A DNA stretch of 64,000 bases from Arenicola marina (Eukaryota; Annelida; Polychaeta; Arenicolidae). Where the stretch lies: NCBI GenBank assembly GCA_964019135.1, contig OZ025260.1, positions 24,050,254-24,114,253 of the forward strand. The letters are read 5' to 3'. Both the position numbers and the translations under genes were made by a program. Under the pieces are notes generated by a model, which was given only the letters and a program-made list of their open reading frames with translations, did no database searches and was not told the DNA's origin. Below are positions 24,781 to 37,098 of the stretch, one piece after another. Within the stretch, counting starts at the first letter, position 1, and every line of letters starts with the position of its first letter.

Positions 24781-25076
24781 TATGAATTTGTGGGAGACTG
24801 GTGTGCCCAAGCCGGCCTTAATGTCATAAATAAGGGCCGGGGACCTATCAAGGACCCAGCAGAGAGACGCCGCAGACCTGTCCACTGGGCAGTCATCAAT
24901 TTGTTACATGCTCAGAGAGTGGACGACGACACGGTGTCCCTCTGCCTTGAATATTAATCCCGTGCCTGTCAGACCGGTAATAGTAACTTCAGACCCCCTC
25001 TACGGGACGCCGGGCAACTTGTCCTCAGCGGCAAAAAGTCCAAACAGACAAGAAGGGCCAGGGGCGGATCGAGGCC
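24781..25076. other. Complex unique block before the 33-bp array
   Basis: This holds a dyad CCGGCCTTA ... AAGGGCCGG around ATGTCATAAATA (24811-24842). A TCATAAATAA word of Hox/Cdx type lies in its loop. No reading frame with splice support is present. It is a possible regulatory element, and the right end runs into the first degenerate array units. Confidence 0.35.
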
Positions 25077-28000
25077 CTTATGTCCTTATGGTGCCGCAAT
25101 GGCTGATCCAGGATGTCCTTATGGTGCCGCAATGGCTGATCCAGGATGTCCTTATGGTGCCGCAATGGCGGATCCAGGATGTCCTTATGATGCCGCAATG
25201 GCTGATCCAAGATGTCCTTATGGGGCCGCAATGGCTGATCCAGGATGTCCTTATGGTGCCGCAATGGCTGATCCAGGATGTCCTTATGGCGCCGCAATGG
25301 CTGATCCAGGATGTCCTTATGATGCCGCAATGGCGGAGCCAGGATGTCCTTATGGTGCCGCAATGGCTGATCCAAGATGTCCTTATGGGGCCGCAATGGC
25401 TGATCCAGGATGTCCTTATGGTGCCGCAATGGCTGATCCAGGATGTCCTTAAGGTGCCGCAGCGGCTGATCCAGGATGTCCTTATGGTGCCGCAATGGCT
25501 GATCCAAGATGTCCTTATGGGGCCGCAATGGCTGATCCAGGATGTCCTTATGATGCCGCAATGGCGGATCCAGGATGTCCTTATGGTGCCGCAATGGCTG
25601 ATCCAAGATGTCCTTATGGGGCCGCAATGGCTGATCCAGGATGTCCTTATGGTGCCGCAATGGCTGATCCAGGATGTCCTTATGGTGCCGCAATGGCTGA
25701 TCCAGGATGTCCTTATGGCGCCGCAATGGCTGATCCAGGATGTCCTTATGATGCCGCAATGGCGGATCCAGGATGTCCTTATGGTGCCGCAATGGCTGAT
25801 CCAAGATGTCCTTATGGGGCCGCAATGGCTGATCCAGGATGTCCTTATGGTGCCGCAATGGCTGATCCAGGATGTCCTTATGGTGCCGCAATAGCTGATC
25901 CAGGATGTCTTATGATGCCGCGATGGCGGATCCAGGATGTCCTTATGGTGCCGCAATGGCTGATCCAAGATGTCCTTATGGGGCCGCAATGGCTGATCCA
26001 GGATGTCCTTATGGTGCCGCAATGGCTGCTCCAGGATGTCCTTAAGTTGCCGCAGCGGCTGATCCAGGATGTCTTATGGTGCCGCAATGGCTGATCCAGG
26101 ATGTATTATAGTGCCGCAATGGCTGATCCAGGATGCCCTTATAGTGCCGCAATGGCTGATCCAGGATGTCCTTATGATGCCGCAATGGCTGACCCGGGAT
26201 GTCTCATGGTGCCGCAATGGCTGATCCACGATGTCCTTATAGTGCCGCAATGGCGGATCCAGGATGTCCTTATGATGCAGCAATGACAGATCCAGGATGT
26301 ATTATGGTGCCGCAATGGCTGATCCAGGATGCCCTTATGATGCAGCAATGACTGATCCAGGATGTCTTATGGTGCCGCAATGGTTGATCCAGGATGTCCT
26401 TATGGTACCGTAATGGCTGATCCAGGATGTATTATGGTGCCGCAATGGCTGATCCAGGATGTCCTTATGGTGCTGCAATGGCTGATCCAGGATGTCCTTA
26501 TGGTGCCGCAATGGCTGATCCAGGATGTCCTTATGGTGCCGCAATAGCAGATCCAGGATGTCCTTATGATGCAGCAATGGTGGATCCAGGATGTCCGTAT
26601 GATGCAGCAATGGCTGATCCAGGATGTCCTTATGGTGCCACAATGGCTGATCCAGGATGTATTATGGTGCCGCAATGGCTGATCCAGGATGTCCTTATAA
26701 TGCAGCAATGGCTGATCCAGGATGTATTATGGTGCCTCAATGGCTGATCCAGGATGTCCTTATGATGCCGCAATGGCAGATCCAGGATGTCCTTATGGGG
26801 CCGCAATGGCTGATCCAGGATGTCCTATGGTGCAGCAATGGCGGATCCAGGATGTCTTATGGTGCCGCAATGGTTGATCCAGGATGTCCTTATGGTACCG
26901 TAATGGCTGATCCAGGATGTATTATGGTGCCGCAATGGCTGATCCAGGATGTCCTTATGGTGCCGCAATGGCTGATCCAGGATGTCCTTATGGTGCCTCA
27001 ATGGCTGATCCAGGATGTCCTTATGGCGCCGCAATGGCTGATCCAGGATGTCCTTATGGTGCCACAATGGCTGAACCAAGATGTCCTTATGGTGCCACAA
27101 TGGCTGATCCAGGATGTATTATGGTGCCGCAATGGCTGACCCAGGATGTCTTATGGTGCCGCAATGGCTGATCCAGGATGTCCTTATAATGCAGCAATGG
27201 CTGATCCAGGATGTATTATGGTGCCTTAATGGCTGATCCAGGATGTCCTTATGATGCCGCAATGGCAGATCCAGGATGTCCTTATGGGGCCGCAATGGCT
27301 GATCCAGGATGTCCTATGGTGCAGCAATGGCGGATCCAGGATGTCCTTATGATGCAGCAATGGCTGATCCAAGATGTCCTTATGGTGCCGCAATGGCGGA
27401 TCCAGGATGTCCTTATAGTGCCAAAATGGCAGATCCAGGATGTCCTAATAGTGCCGCAATGGCTGATCCAGGATGTCCTTATGATGCCGCAATGGCTGAT
27501 CCAGGATGTCTTATGGTGCCGCAATGGCTGATCCAGGATGTCCTTATGATGCCGCAATGCCTGATCCAGGATGTCTTATGATGCCGAAATGGCAGATCCA
27601 GGATGTCTTATGATGCCGAAATGGCAGATCCAGGATGTCCTGATGGTGCCGCAATGGCAGATCCAGGATGTCCTTATGTTGCCGCAATGGCTGATCCAGG
27701 ATGTCCTTATAGTGCCGCAATGGCAGATCCAGGGTGTCCTTATGATGCCGCAATGGCTGATCCAGGATGTCTTATGATGGCGCAATGGCTGATCCAGGAT
27801 GTCCTTATGATGCCGCAATGCCTGATCCAGGATGTCTTATGATGCCGAAATGGCAGATCCAGGATGTCCTGATGGTGCCGCAATGGCAGATCCAGGATGT
27901 CCTTATGTTGCCGCAATGGCAGATCCAGGATGTCCTTATGTTGCCGCAATGGCTGATCCAGGATGTCCTTATGGTGCCGCAATGGCTGATCCAGGATGTC

Positions 28001-29325
28001 CTTATAGTGCCGCAATGGCAGATCTAGGATGTCCTTATGGTGCCGCAATGGCAGATCCAAGATGTCCTTATGGTGCCGCAATGGCAGATCCAAGATGTCC
28101 TTATAGTGCCGCAATGGCTGATTCAGGATGTCCTTATGATGCCGAAATGGCAGATCCAAGATGTCCTTATGGTGCCGCAATGGCTGATCCAGGATGTCCT
28201 TATAGTGCCGCAATGGCTGATTCAGGATGTCCTTATGATGCCGAAATGGCAGATCCAGGATGTCCTGATGGTGCCGCAATGGCAGATCCAGGATGTCCTT
28301 ATGTTGCCGCAATGGCTGATCCAGGATGTCCTTATGGTGCCGCAATGGCTGATCCAGGATGTCCTTATGATGCCGAAATGGCAGATCCAGGATGTCCTGA
28401 TGGTGCCGCAATGACAGATCCAGGATGTCCTTATGGTGCCGTAATGGCAGATCCAGGATGTCCTTATGATGCCGAAATGGCAGATCCAGGATGTCCTGAT
28501 GGTGCCGCAATGACAGATCCAGGATGTCCTTATGGTGCCGCAATGGCAGATCTAGGATGTCCTTATGGTGCCGCAATGGCAGATCCAAAATGTCCTTATG
28601 GTACCGTAATGGCTGATCCAGGATGTCCTTATGGTGCCGCAATGGCTGATCCAGGATGTCCTTATGGCGCCGCAATGGCTGATCCAGGATGTCCTTATGG
28701 TGCCGCAATAGCAGATCCAGGATGTCCTTATGGTGCAGCAATGGCTGATCCAGGATATATCTTATGGTGTCGCAATGGCTGATCCAGGATGTCCTTATGG
28801 TGTCGCAATGACAGATCCAGGATGTCCTTATGGTGCCGCAATGGCAGATCCAGGATGTCCTTATGATGCCGAAATGGCAGATCCAGGATGTCCTGATGGT
28901 GCCGCAATGACAGATCCAGGATGTCCTTATGGTGCCGCAATGGCAGATCTAGGATGTCCTTATGGTGCCGCAATGGCAGATCCAAAATGTCCTTATGGTG
29001 CCGTAATGGCTGATCCAGGATGTCCTTATGGTGCCGCAATGGCTGATCCAGGATGTCCTTATGGCGCCGCAATGGCTGATCCAGGATGTCCTTATGGTGC
29101 CGCAATAGCAGATCCAGGATGTCCTTATGGTGCAGCAATGGCTGATCCAGGATATATCTTATGGTGTCGCAATGGCTGATCCAGGATGTCCTTATGGTGT
29201 CGCAATGGCAGATCCAGGATGTCTTATGGTGCCGCAATGGCTGATCCAGGATGTCTTCTTGGGCGACCATCATGCAGATCCGGGATGTCTTCTTGGGCGA
29301 CCATCATGCAGATCCGGGATGCCGT
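25077..29325. repeat. 33-bp minisatellite, about 128 copies
   Basis: Each unit is 33 bp (CTTATGGTGCCGCAATGGCT followed by GATCCAGGATGTC). Variants include GATGCC, GGGGCC, GAAATGGC and units one or two bases shorter (GATGTCTTATGG, GATGTATTATGG) that shift frame. Eleven-residue words repeat in plus frames (MADPGCPYGAA, VPQWLIQDVLM) and minus frames (RHHKDILDQPL) at once, so none is evidence for a protein. Longer duplicated blocks exist, with a 398-bp offset near 28.47-29.17 kb. The last units at the right end diverge (CTTGGGCGACCATCATGCAG). Confidence 0.97.
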
Positions 29326-31440
29326 CATGATATCACAGTGGCAGATCTCGCTCCAGTCCCTGACATTGTCTGGCCACGGATGCTACAATTAGTCCGGATC
29401 CCACTAACAACCCCAATCACAGACTTTACAGTCGCTCTGGACTCCTCGTTTAGTGCCGCCACCTCGCGGAGAAGAAAGAACAAAAACTGCTGAAATCCTG
29501 TTTATTTTTTTCGCGCTTTATGTTGGAAGAAGACCATCGGCGACCATTTGTACCTTGTTAACGGCAAGGAGGCGAGAGGAGGGAGGGGGGGGGGGGTGAG
29601 GGAGCGCGAAGTGTGTGGTATCAGCATCCATCCGATTTGATTGAATGAGAAGAAATCACAGCCGAATAGGACCAAATTGAAAACAAGCCTCTTGTGGGCC
29701 GACGGCGCTCGCCGGGGGCCGGTGTCGTCTCTAACCCCGGGGTCCTTTCATCCCCTCTCTCTACCCCCACATTCCCCCCAATCCCTCCTAGCCCCCCACC
29801 CCTCCCCTGTCTGCCCTCCCCTCCCCTTCCCTCCCCTTTCCAGCAGCCCCCTTCGCTCCTACACTGCCCTCTAACTCTCAGTTGTGAGGCCGGCTCCGCC
29901 ACCCGTAAAGACCCCCCTCCACCCCCACCCTGGGCGCACCCCCACCCCGCCCGCCCTCGATGCTCCAAAATGCTCCTCCATGGTCCAACGTGTGAGCAAG
30001 AGAGCCCTAGTCTTACCTTTCCAACCCACCCCCACCCCCACCCTCAGCCGCCCCCCCACACTCCCCCTCCCCACCCATCAACCCAAAAGGCAGCTCTGTT
30101 TATTCCGTCTGAACGGGGTGTTAGCCAGGGGCCAAAGTCATTGCCTTCCGTGATTGAGCTATGTGGTTATTATTACAAATAACTCGGGTTATAATGATGT
30201 CATCGTTCATCAGCGAGGCGGGCAGCCGGGGCGAGCAGCAAGCAGCGAGCAGTGGGGGTTGGGGAGGGAGGGGGAGGATGGAGTGGCTGGAGGAGGGTCA
30301 CCCCCTCAATGCCCCTTCAGCCCCTCCCCCTCCCCCCTCCCCTCCGCCATCACTATCCCGACATATACACTTGGATTGGCGCCGTAATTGCTTGCCGCTT
30401 CTCCCCTTGTATTCCTACGCCACCACCGCTCGGCTTTTTTTTCTCTTGTGTCGTCGGCTCTGGGAGAGGGGGTGCGGTTGGGTGGAAGGGGGGGGGGGCG
30501 CGGATGGACGGACGGTAGGAGGTGGGGGGGATGACTGGGAGGGAGGGACGGAGGGGGGTGGGGGGGGGGGGGCTGAGAGAGGCGGAGGAGGTGACCCTTT
30601 CCCCGCCAGCGGCGAGCGAAGACAAGCGGCAAGTCAATCCCCAGAAAATGGGATTTGGTCCGTGAGATTACCACTCCACAATAGAACATAACAATCAAAG
30701 TCAAATCCGTTATTGCATTCTCCCGGGGAAGCTCGTCGCCGGCCACCAGGCGGCGCTGTGAAGTGCTGTATGAAATCATTTTTAAATGAGGAACACGGGG
30801 GAAACGTTCCGTGAAGTCCCCAATAATTTCTGGTCAGTGGCTATTAATGGGAGGGCTGGGCCGGGAAGCCAAGGCGCGGAGAGGGATTGTGTGCGGGGGG
30901 GGGGGGGAGGAGGGACGGCACAGAAGGGCCTCGACGGGGAGGCGTTGACGCGGTACACGCTACAGAACCCAGTGGGCCAGACAGATGCGATGGTGGTGCG
31001 CAGTACCGTCGACGTAATGAAACGGATAAGGTAATTTGTCCGGCAAATAGCTCGGTATTGTTGGTAATGGTTGACTGCAGGTTCATCGGCATTCCCTTGT
31101 CCCTGTCTCCCGCCGGCCCGCCGGCCCGCTGCCGTCCCTCCCCACCCCCCCCCCCCCCCTCGAGGGGGGTCCTTGTCACGTACGGGTACTCACAGCTTCA
31201 GATCTGGTCATTACTCATCTGATTCCTCCAAATCAAATCATAGTCCCCGCCCGGTTCAAAACCATTCCTCGCTTGGCGGTCACTAATTAGCATCATTTCT
31301 TTACCACACTAACGTCGTAATGAATAGTTGGCAGGCGGCTCCGGGTGTAATAACAAACAAAAAGCGTTAATAAGCTGAGAAAAGGCAGGAGGGCGATGAA
31401 AGTTTACTCGTTGGGGGTCCAAATCACTACCCATTACACA
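29326..31440. other. Gene-free spacer with candidate regulatory islands
   Basis: C- and G-rich tracts (29580-29600, 29760-30080, 30490-30570, 31138-31160) separate complex islands at about 29340-29560, 30100-30220, 30600-30840, 30940-31110 and 31190-31430. Several islands carry TAATTA-type cores, for example CACTAATTAGCATCATTTC near 31280. No gene is seen. Confidence 0.4.
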
Positions 31441-32059
31441 GTATCCCACCCACCCCTCCACCGCCACACCCCATGGGACAAATTTGTCTTAAGTTGTTCC
31501 ATTATGGTTTTTTTCTGTCAAACTAATTCCTTCTTTCTTCCTTTTCGGTACGTTTTCCTGTTTGTTTCATTCTCTTGTGTTTTTCTTGTATTATCGACCA
31601 TGTTCTTTCTTTTTCTAGTCAATTTTAAACCTTGACCAATGAGAATGGATTTGATAAAACCAATGATATTGAGGTAAAAGCTAATCATACAACATTGGTT
31701 GACATCGGTTCACAATCATGGCCACATTAACCAGAGAAAAAAAGTGTTTCCTTCTTTGTTCAGGGAATGAAACTACAGAATGTTACCTAGTAATTGTAAC
31801 AGATGAGCGATTAAGAAAGACGTTGATCGGGGTTGCCTAAGATATTGCAAACACAGCCTTATTATGATTGAAGAAATTCGCTTTTTTGTGGTGTCCTTTG
31901 TTGTTCAATGATTATAGTCGTTTGATATTATCTTGTTTCATTGATCTACCGAATACAGGCAATAGAACCGAATAAACGTATTGCCGTTAAAAATCGTCAG
32001 TACTGCAGCCGATTTGATTTCCGGACACAAGTTGTCCACATTTTCAATCTTACCAGGGC
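31441..32059. other. AT-rich unique spacer
   Basis: Plain AT-rich sequence with T-rich pyrimidine runs at 31500-31620. I see no gene, repeat family or splice-supported frame. Confidence 0.5.
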
Positions 32060-32370
32060 ATTTAATTTGTACATATTTTATACATCAATGTTACTTCGAT
32101 GAATATATCAAACATAAATTGTATTTTTTCATATATCAAATGTCGATTGCTCTTTTGCATACTGCGTATATCAAAATACCAATTTTACTTTCGAATATAT
32201 CGAACGCCAGTTTCACTTTTGAATATATCAAATACACATTTTACTTTTCTTTAAAATATCAAATATCAATTGCACTTTCGTATGGATCAAATGCCAATTT
32301 CATTGTTGAATAAATAGAATACCAATTTTAATCTCGAATACATGTCAATTTCACTTTCAAATATATGAAA
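32060..32370. repeat. Degenerate AT-rich tandem repeat, about 35-40 bp
   Basis: Diverged repeats share words such as GAATATATCAAA, ACCAATTT and CACTTTC at a spacing of about 35-40 bp, eight or so copies. This is an old minisatellite compared with the sharp arrays elsewhere in the window. Confidence 0.65.
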
Positions 32371-33660
32371 TAGCCAAATGCTATGGATGCATTGGACATC
32401 ATTTAATCTACTTGCAATTCTCTCATTGTTGCTGTTCGTTTCTTAGATATATTTTAAATATTATTTTTTCATTATTTATATATTAAGTTTATTTGATTCA
32501 GACTTATAATTTATGCTTTGTATTATTGCTGACTAAGATATTTATAAGGACACATCATGTGCATTATATTTCATTAGTGGTAATAAGTCTAGAAACCAAA
32601 AAGCAAACTGCAAATGCAAATGATCAAGACAACTCAAATGTTCTGACAGACAAAATGTGCAAAATTCAACATATATACACATTACGAAGCCACGATATAT
32701 ATTGCTTATGGAATAAGTTGTCTCCTGTTTATCATAATCTCCATGACCCCACTATGTTGTTTTTCAACATCGAAAATGTAATGAAGAAAATTATGCATCT
32801 TATTAAAACGTTCATGGAAGTGAAGTATTTTTGCTTTATTTAGCCAATCGAGTAATTAAGTATCATATCAACTTTTTATCATGTTATCATATGAAAGTAT
32901 GCTGGCACTGCAACTACTTATCTTGTACTCAGTTTTAGAATACATGGCTGCATACCATTGAATTTTAACAAAGGAGGTGCTCTTAACTTAAAAAGCTCCA
33001 TCGCTTCCTTCTCGTGTCGCCACTCTCCGCATATTTACGGTAGTTTTGATCTGACGCAATGATTTGGCGTGTTAGGTTTCAGCGGCGAGTCCTCGCCACC
33101 GATTCAGCTCGGCGCCACTTCAAACGGTTAAACAATGGTCTTGGTATCTATTTCGAAACCGCTCCCTTGTTTCCCATGGCTTGAAAAACAACCCGCCGCC
33201 AATCTGTTACTTTTGTCGGGCGTGCCAAAAACGACCGCATTAAAGAACGCTGCCATCTTCCTTTATGAGATGTTGTTGGAGCAAAAAAGTCGATGGCTTT
33301 TCTACACGGGCTTTAATGAAGGAAGACTTTGGAGCGCCATTTGCCTGCGGGAAGAGGGTGCGGGGGATGCCGAGGGGGAGGGGGATGGAGACGGAGACGG
33401 AGACGGAGGAGGGAGGGGGGGTGGCCGGTGGGGGCTGGGCAGTGATATCACGGCCGTCCTTACAGATGTCCGGAGAGCGGTAAGTGATTGGCTTTCAGAC
33501 ATCCGCCTCGGTAATCGGAATCTCTGGGGGTAAAACACTGGGGCCACTAACTCGAGGAGCTGTATGGATTGAATTCCATTGGACGAGTCACCCCTAATGG
33601 CATACCGTCAATGGTGCTTTCCGGAAAGGAAAATCTAGCAATCTTACACTTTGAAATCAC
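32371..33660. other. Unique spacer with an octamer motif and a complex island
   Basis: AT-rich sequence to about 33,000 includes AACTGCAAATGCAAATGATC near 32,605, with an ATGCAAAT octamer (POU-factor site). From 33,000 to 33,340 and 33,540 to 33,660 the sequence is complex and possibly regulatory. A GGAGAC microsatellite sits at 33,380-33,425. No gene is supported. Confidence 0.4.
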
Positions 33661-34560
33661 TGCTTTCAGCGTGAGAAAACTGCGCTGGGGGGCCCTTCTC
33701 TCTCTCTCTCTCTCTCTCTCGAGATCTTTCTTTCTCTCCCTCCCTCCCTCCCTCCCTTCTCGATGACCGCGGTGCTTGTGACGCTATAGATCAGGGTAAC
33801 ATCCCAGGGAGGTGGGTGGTGGTGGTGGGGGGGGGGTGGTGCATGTGTGTGTGTGTGTGTCTTGGAGAGGGTGGGGGAGTGGAGGGGGGGGGGGGGCGGG
33901 GGTACTGGCCTTTGTTGCCCTGTCACGTGACACTTTGTCTGTGAGACGTATTGACTGGGCTTCCTTGCCTGGGAGACACCAAGGACTTCTGCAAACAGTA
34001 AGAGATACAGAAGAAATGAAGACAAGGGGTGGAAGGCTGCGATCGGCGCGGGCAAAAAAAAAAGAGAAGGATGTCCGACCACTTAGCCCAGCCACCGGAA
34101 ATACGTACCCGACTTGCGACCAGGTCGTCATCAGGCCCCGTCCGCCCCAGCCGCTGTATACATATATATACATGAATATACCTTTATGCGGTGTCCCGCC
34201 ATGTTATTTATGAGCGGGCGGTCCTGCCCCTGCAACCATATTATATTTGTGTACGAGGTGTAGCTAGATAGGGGTGATCAATAATCATATAATGCTGGGA
34301 CAGAGAGAGAAAGAGAGAGGGGGTGGGGGGGGGGGAGGGACTGGGAGAGAGAAAGGGAGAGAAGGTGAGGGAGAGGGAGAGAGAGGGGGGAGAGAGGAGA
34401 GGGAGAGAGGGGGAGGGAGAGAGGGGGAGGGAGAGAGAGGGGGGATGAAGAGAGGGAGAGGAGCAGAGGAGGGGGGGGGGGAGGGTGGAGAGAGCGGGAG
34501 AGAGAGAGGGATCGAGGATGAAGAACTCTTAAGGAAGTCACACGCACACGGGGCGACCCA
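33661..34560. other. Simple-repeat-rich spacer
   Basis: (TC)n at 33696-33720 is followed by CCCT repeats, G-runs with (GT)n at 33820-33900, and a long GA-rich purine tract at 34300-34510. Open frames here are simple-repeat artefacts. Confidence 0.6.
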
Positions 34561-36408
34561 CTTTTGACTTTTTGGGCCTCCGGGAACTGCTCCATGGATA
34601 ACTATAATACACACCCGGGTCGGGGCGTGCTGGTCAACAACATTCAAAGTTTTATTGAATGCGAAAATAGAGGAGGGGTAGGGTATGGGATAGGATGGGG
34701 CATGAAGGGGGATTGGGGGGTTGGGGTCTCGACGGAATATTCATGATGTCCACGGAAGCTGGTTGACGTGCCGGACAATCCATCATGTGTAGGCTGAGTG
34801 CACGGGGAGAGGGTCAATAAGATATGACAAGGACAGGCAGGCAAGCAACCGTCGTTGGTATGATGATCATCCACTGTCTGCCGGCCATGGCGGGGTGTCA
34901 TCCCGCTACCGGCGCCCGGGGAACTGGGACATATAGGCATACATGCAGGGGGGCAGTCCGGTCGATGGCTCGGCTCGACTCGGCTCGGCTCGGCTCGGCT
35001 GTGCTTGGGCCTGGGGCCAGGGCTTGGGCTGGCCTGACTGGTTGTCGGACTGTGGCGACGCCTACCGCAAGAATGAAGGGCTGACGTCACGCCCTCTCCG
35101 CGGCAACAGTAACCCGGATGTCCGTGATAAATGGCAAGCGACGGTGGCGCCGCGCAATGAAACCGACGCACGCATCTGAGGCACAGAGATATGCACAGTC
35201 GGCTCATAATGATAATGGTGGTACAGCAATTGTAAAAATTGACGCCAATATTTCAGTAAAGGACTGTTCACCTATTGCACGTGCGTCGTTTTTTGTTTTC
35301 AAACATGATTTGTGGCAAAATAACTGAAGGTAAACCTGTCTCGTAAACTGAACCTAAATCCCGACAAGAAATTAACACTAGGTAATCTAACATAATAGAA
35401 ACGCCAAAAATAGTGATCTGCGATACAGATAAAAACAAATTCTACATGTATAATGTTCCACATTTATGACACAAACGACCTCCTGCGTCAGTATATGCAG
35501 CTAATAATATGTTCTTCGCCATTCGACGGTCCGTGGTATTTAAAAAAAATGTTAACGTTCGTTTAACGTTTTAAGTCCAAAGTCATGAATGTTTTATCAT
35601 AAGATCAGGATTACCACGTTTATCGCCAATTCCATGCTTACCATGTTCAACGGTTAGCTTAGTTAATTTCATTTAGTTGAAACTTTTATGAATACAATAA
35701 TTATTCAATTGATAAAAAATACTATCTATTCTATGGTTAGTTTTCCCATTATATCTTTCAACAACATGTTTCTTGGAACTTTATTGGTCATTGCCTGACC
35801 TAGTTGAAATTGTACTAATGGTGATATCTATTTTTGACAAAGTAATGCCAGCGACGGGCAATTTCTGAAGCCGTAAATATCCACATTGGTTAACATAGAT
35901 ACGTACCAGTCTTGAAGACATATATTAGCAAAATGCCCTCTAAATTTTGAGGCGCTACATATGATATAACACTAATAATATATATCATTTCACTTCGAAC
36001 CGTTCACCTCAAGGTAATAGTTGCTTTATGAAAATCTCTATCACTGAAACAGGAGATACAATTTAGATTCTGGGCACAATGTCGCAACAACATCCTAAAT
36101 ATGCCCATAAGTAGCCATACATGTCTCGGCGCAAATACTGTGCATGTCCACTCTCCATGTTGTTCCCCAAACATGGCACCTATCGTATGCCATTTTCTTA
36201 TATTTGGTGTTTTTTCTGTAAATTGCACTTGGATTACAAACACATTTCACGACAGAATGTTGTAGCGAATCTAATTGATCCAAATGACAGGTATATCAAT
36301 TCTGCAACATGTTGTGATATACATAGGTGCATCGCTTGTATCACACAATGGGTCATTATAAGTTTACAGAATATATATCTGCATGACCCACGTCAGCCCT
36401 TTGTATCA
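34561..36408. other. Unique spacer, GC- to AT-rich transition
   Basis: Complex sequence includes a short GGCTC pentamer tract (34973-35000) and then AT-rich sequence from about 35,200. No gene or recognised element is seen. Confidence 0.5.
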
Positions 36409-37082
36409 TACAATGTATGTTATTATATGTGTATATAACGTATGTTGTATGTTATTATATGTGTATATAACGTATGTTGTATGTTACTATATGTGTATAT
36501 AACGTATGGTGTATGTTCTTATATGTGTATATAACGTATGTTGTATGTTATTATATGTGTATATAACGTATGTTGTATGTTATTATATGTGTATATAACG
36601 TATGTTGTATGTTACTATATGTGTATATAACGTATGTTGTATGTTACTATATGTGTATATAACGTATGTTGTATGTTATTATATGTGTATATAACGTATG
36701 TTGTATGTTACTATATGTGTATATAACGTATGTTGTATGTTATTATATGTGTATATAACGTATGTTGTATGTTATTATATGTGTATATAACGTATGTTGT
36801 ATGTTATTATATGTGTATATAACGTATGTTGTATGTTATTATATGTGTATATAACGTATGTTGTATGTTATTATATGTGTATATAACGTATGTTGTATGT
36901 TATTATATGTGTATATAACGTATGTTGTATGTTATTATATGTGTATATAACGTATGTTGTATGTTACTATATGTGTATATAACGTATGTTGTATGTTATT
37001 ATATGTGTATATAACGTATGTTGTATGTTATTACATGTGTATATAACGTATGTTGTATGTTATTATATGTATATATAACGTA
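36409..37082. repeat. 32-bp AT-rich satellite, about 21 copies
   Basis: Very uniform units of 32 bp (TATGTTGTATGTTATTATAT followed by GTGTATATAACG) differ by few substitutions (GTTACT, GTTCTT, GTATGGTG). The high identity indicates recent expansion or homogenisation. The array ends about 16 bp before the unrelated 23-bp array begins. Confidence 0.97.
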
Positions 37083-37098
37083 TATCTGATCTACCTCA

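Noticed and set aside
25077-29325. CRISPR-like regular repeats
   Set aside because: No unique spacers lie between units; these are head-to-tail minisatellites in a eukaryotic genome.
24908-29330. Repetitive 11-residue proteins in several frames
   Set aside because: Same reasoning for the 33-bp unit. Frame-shifting 31- and 32-bp units are frequent, as expected without selection.
33135-33533. 132-codon open frame with a GDGDGDG run
   Set aside because: The run is a GGAGAC microsatellite and the rest has no family features.
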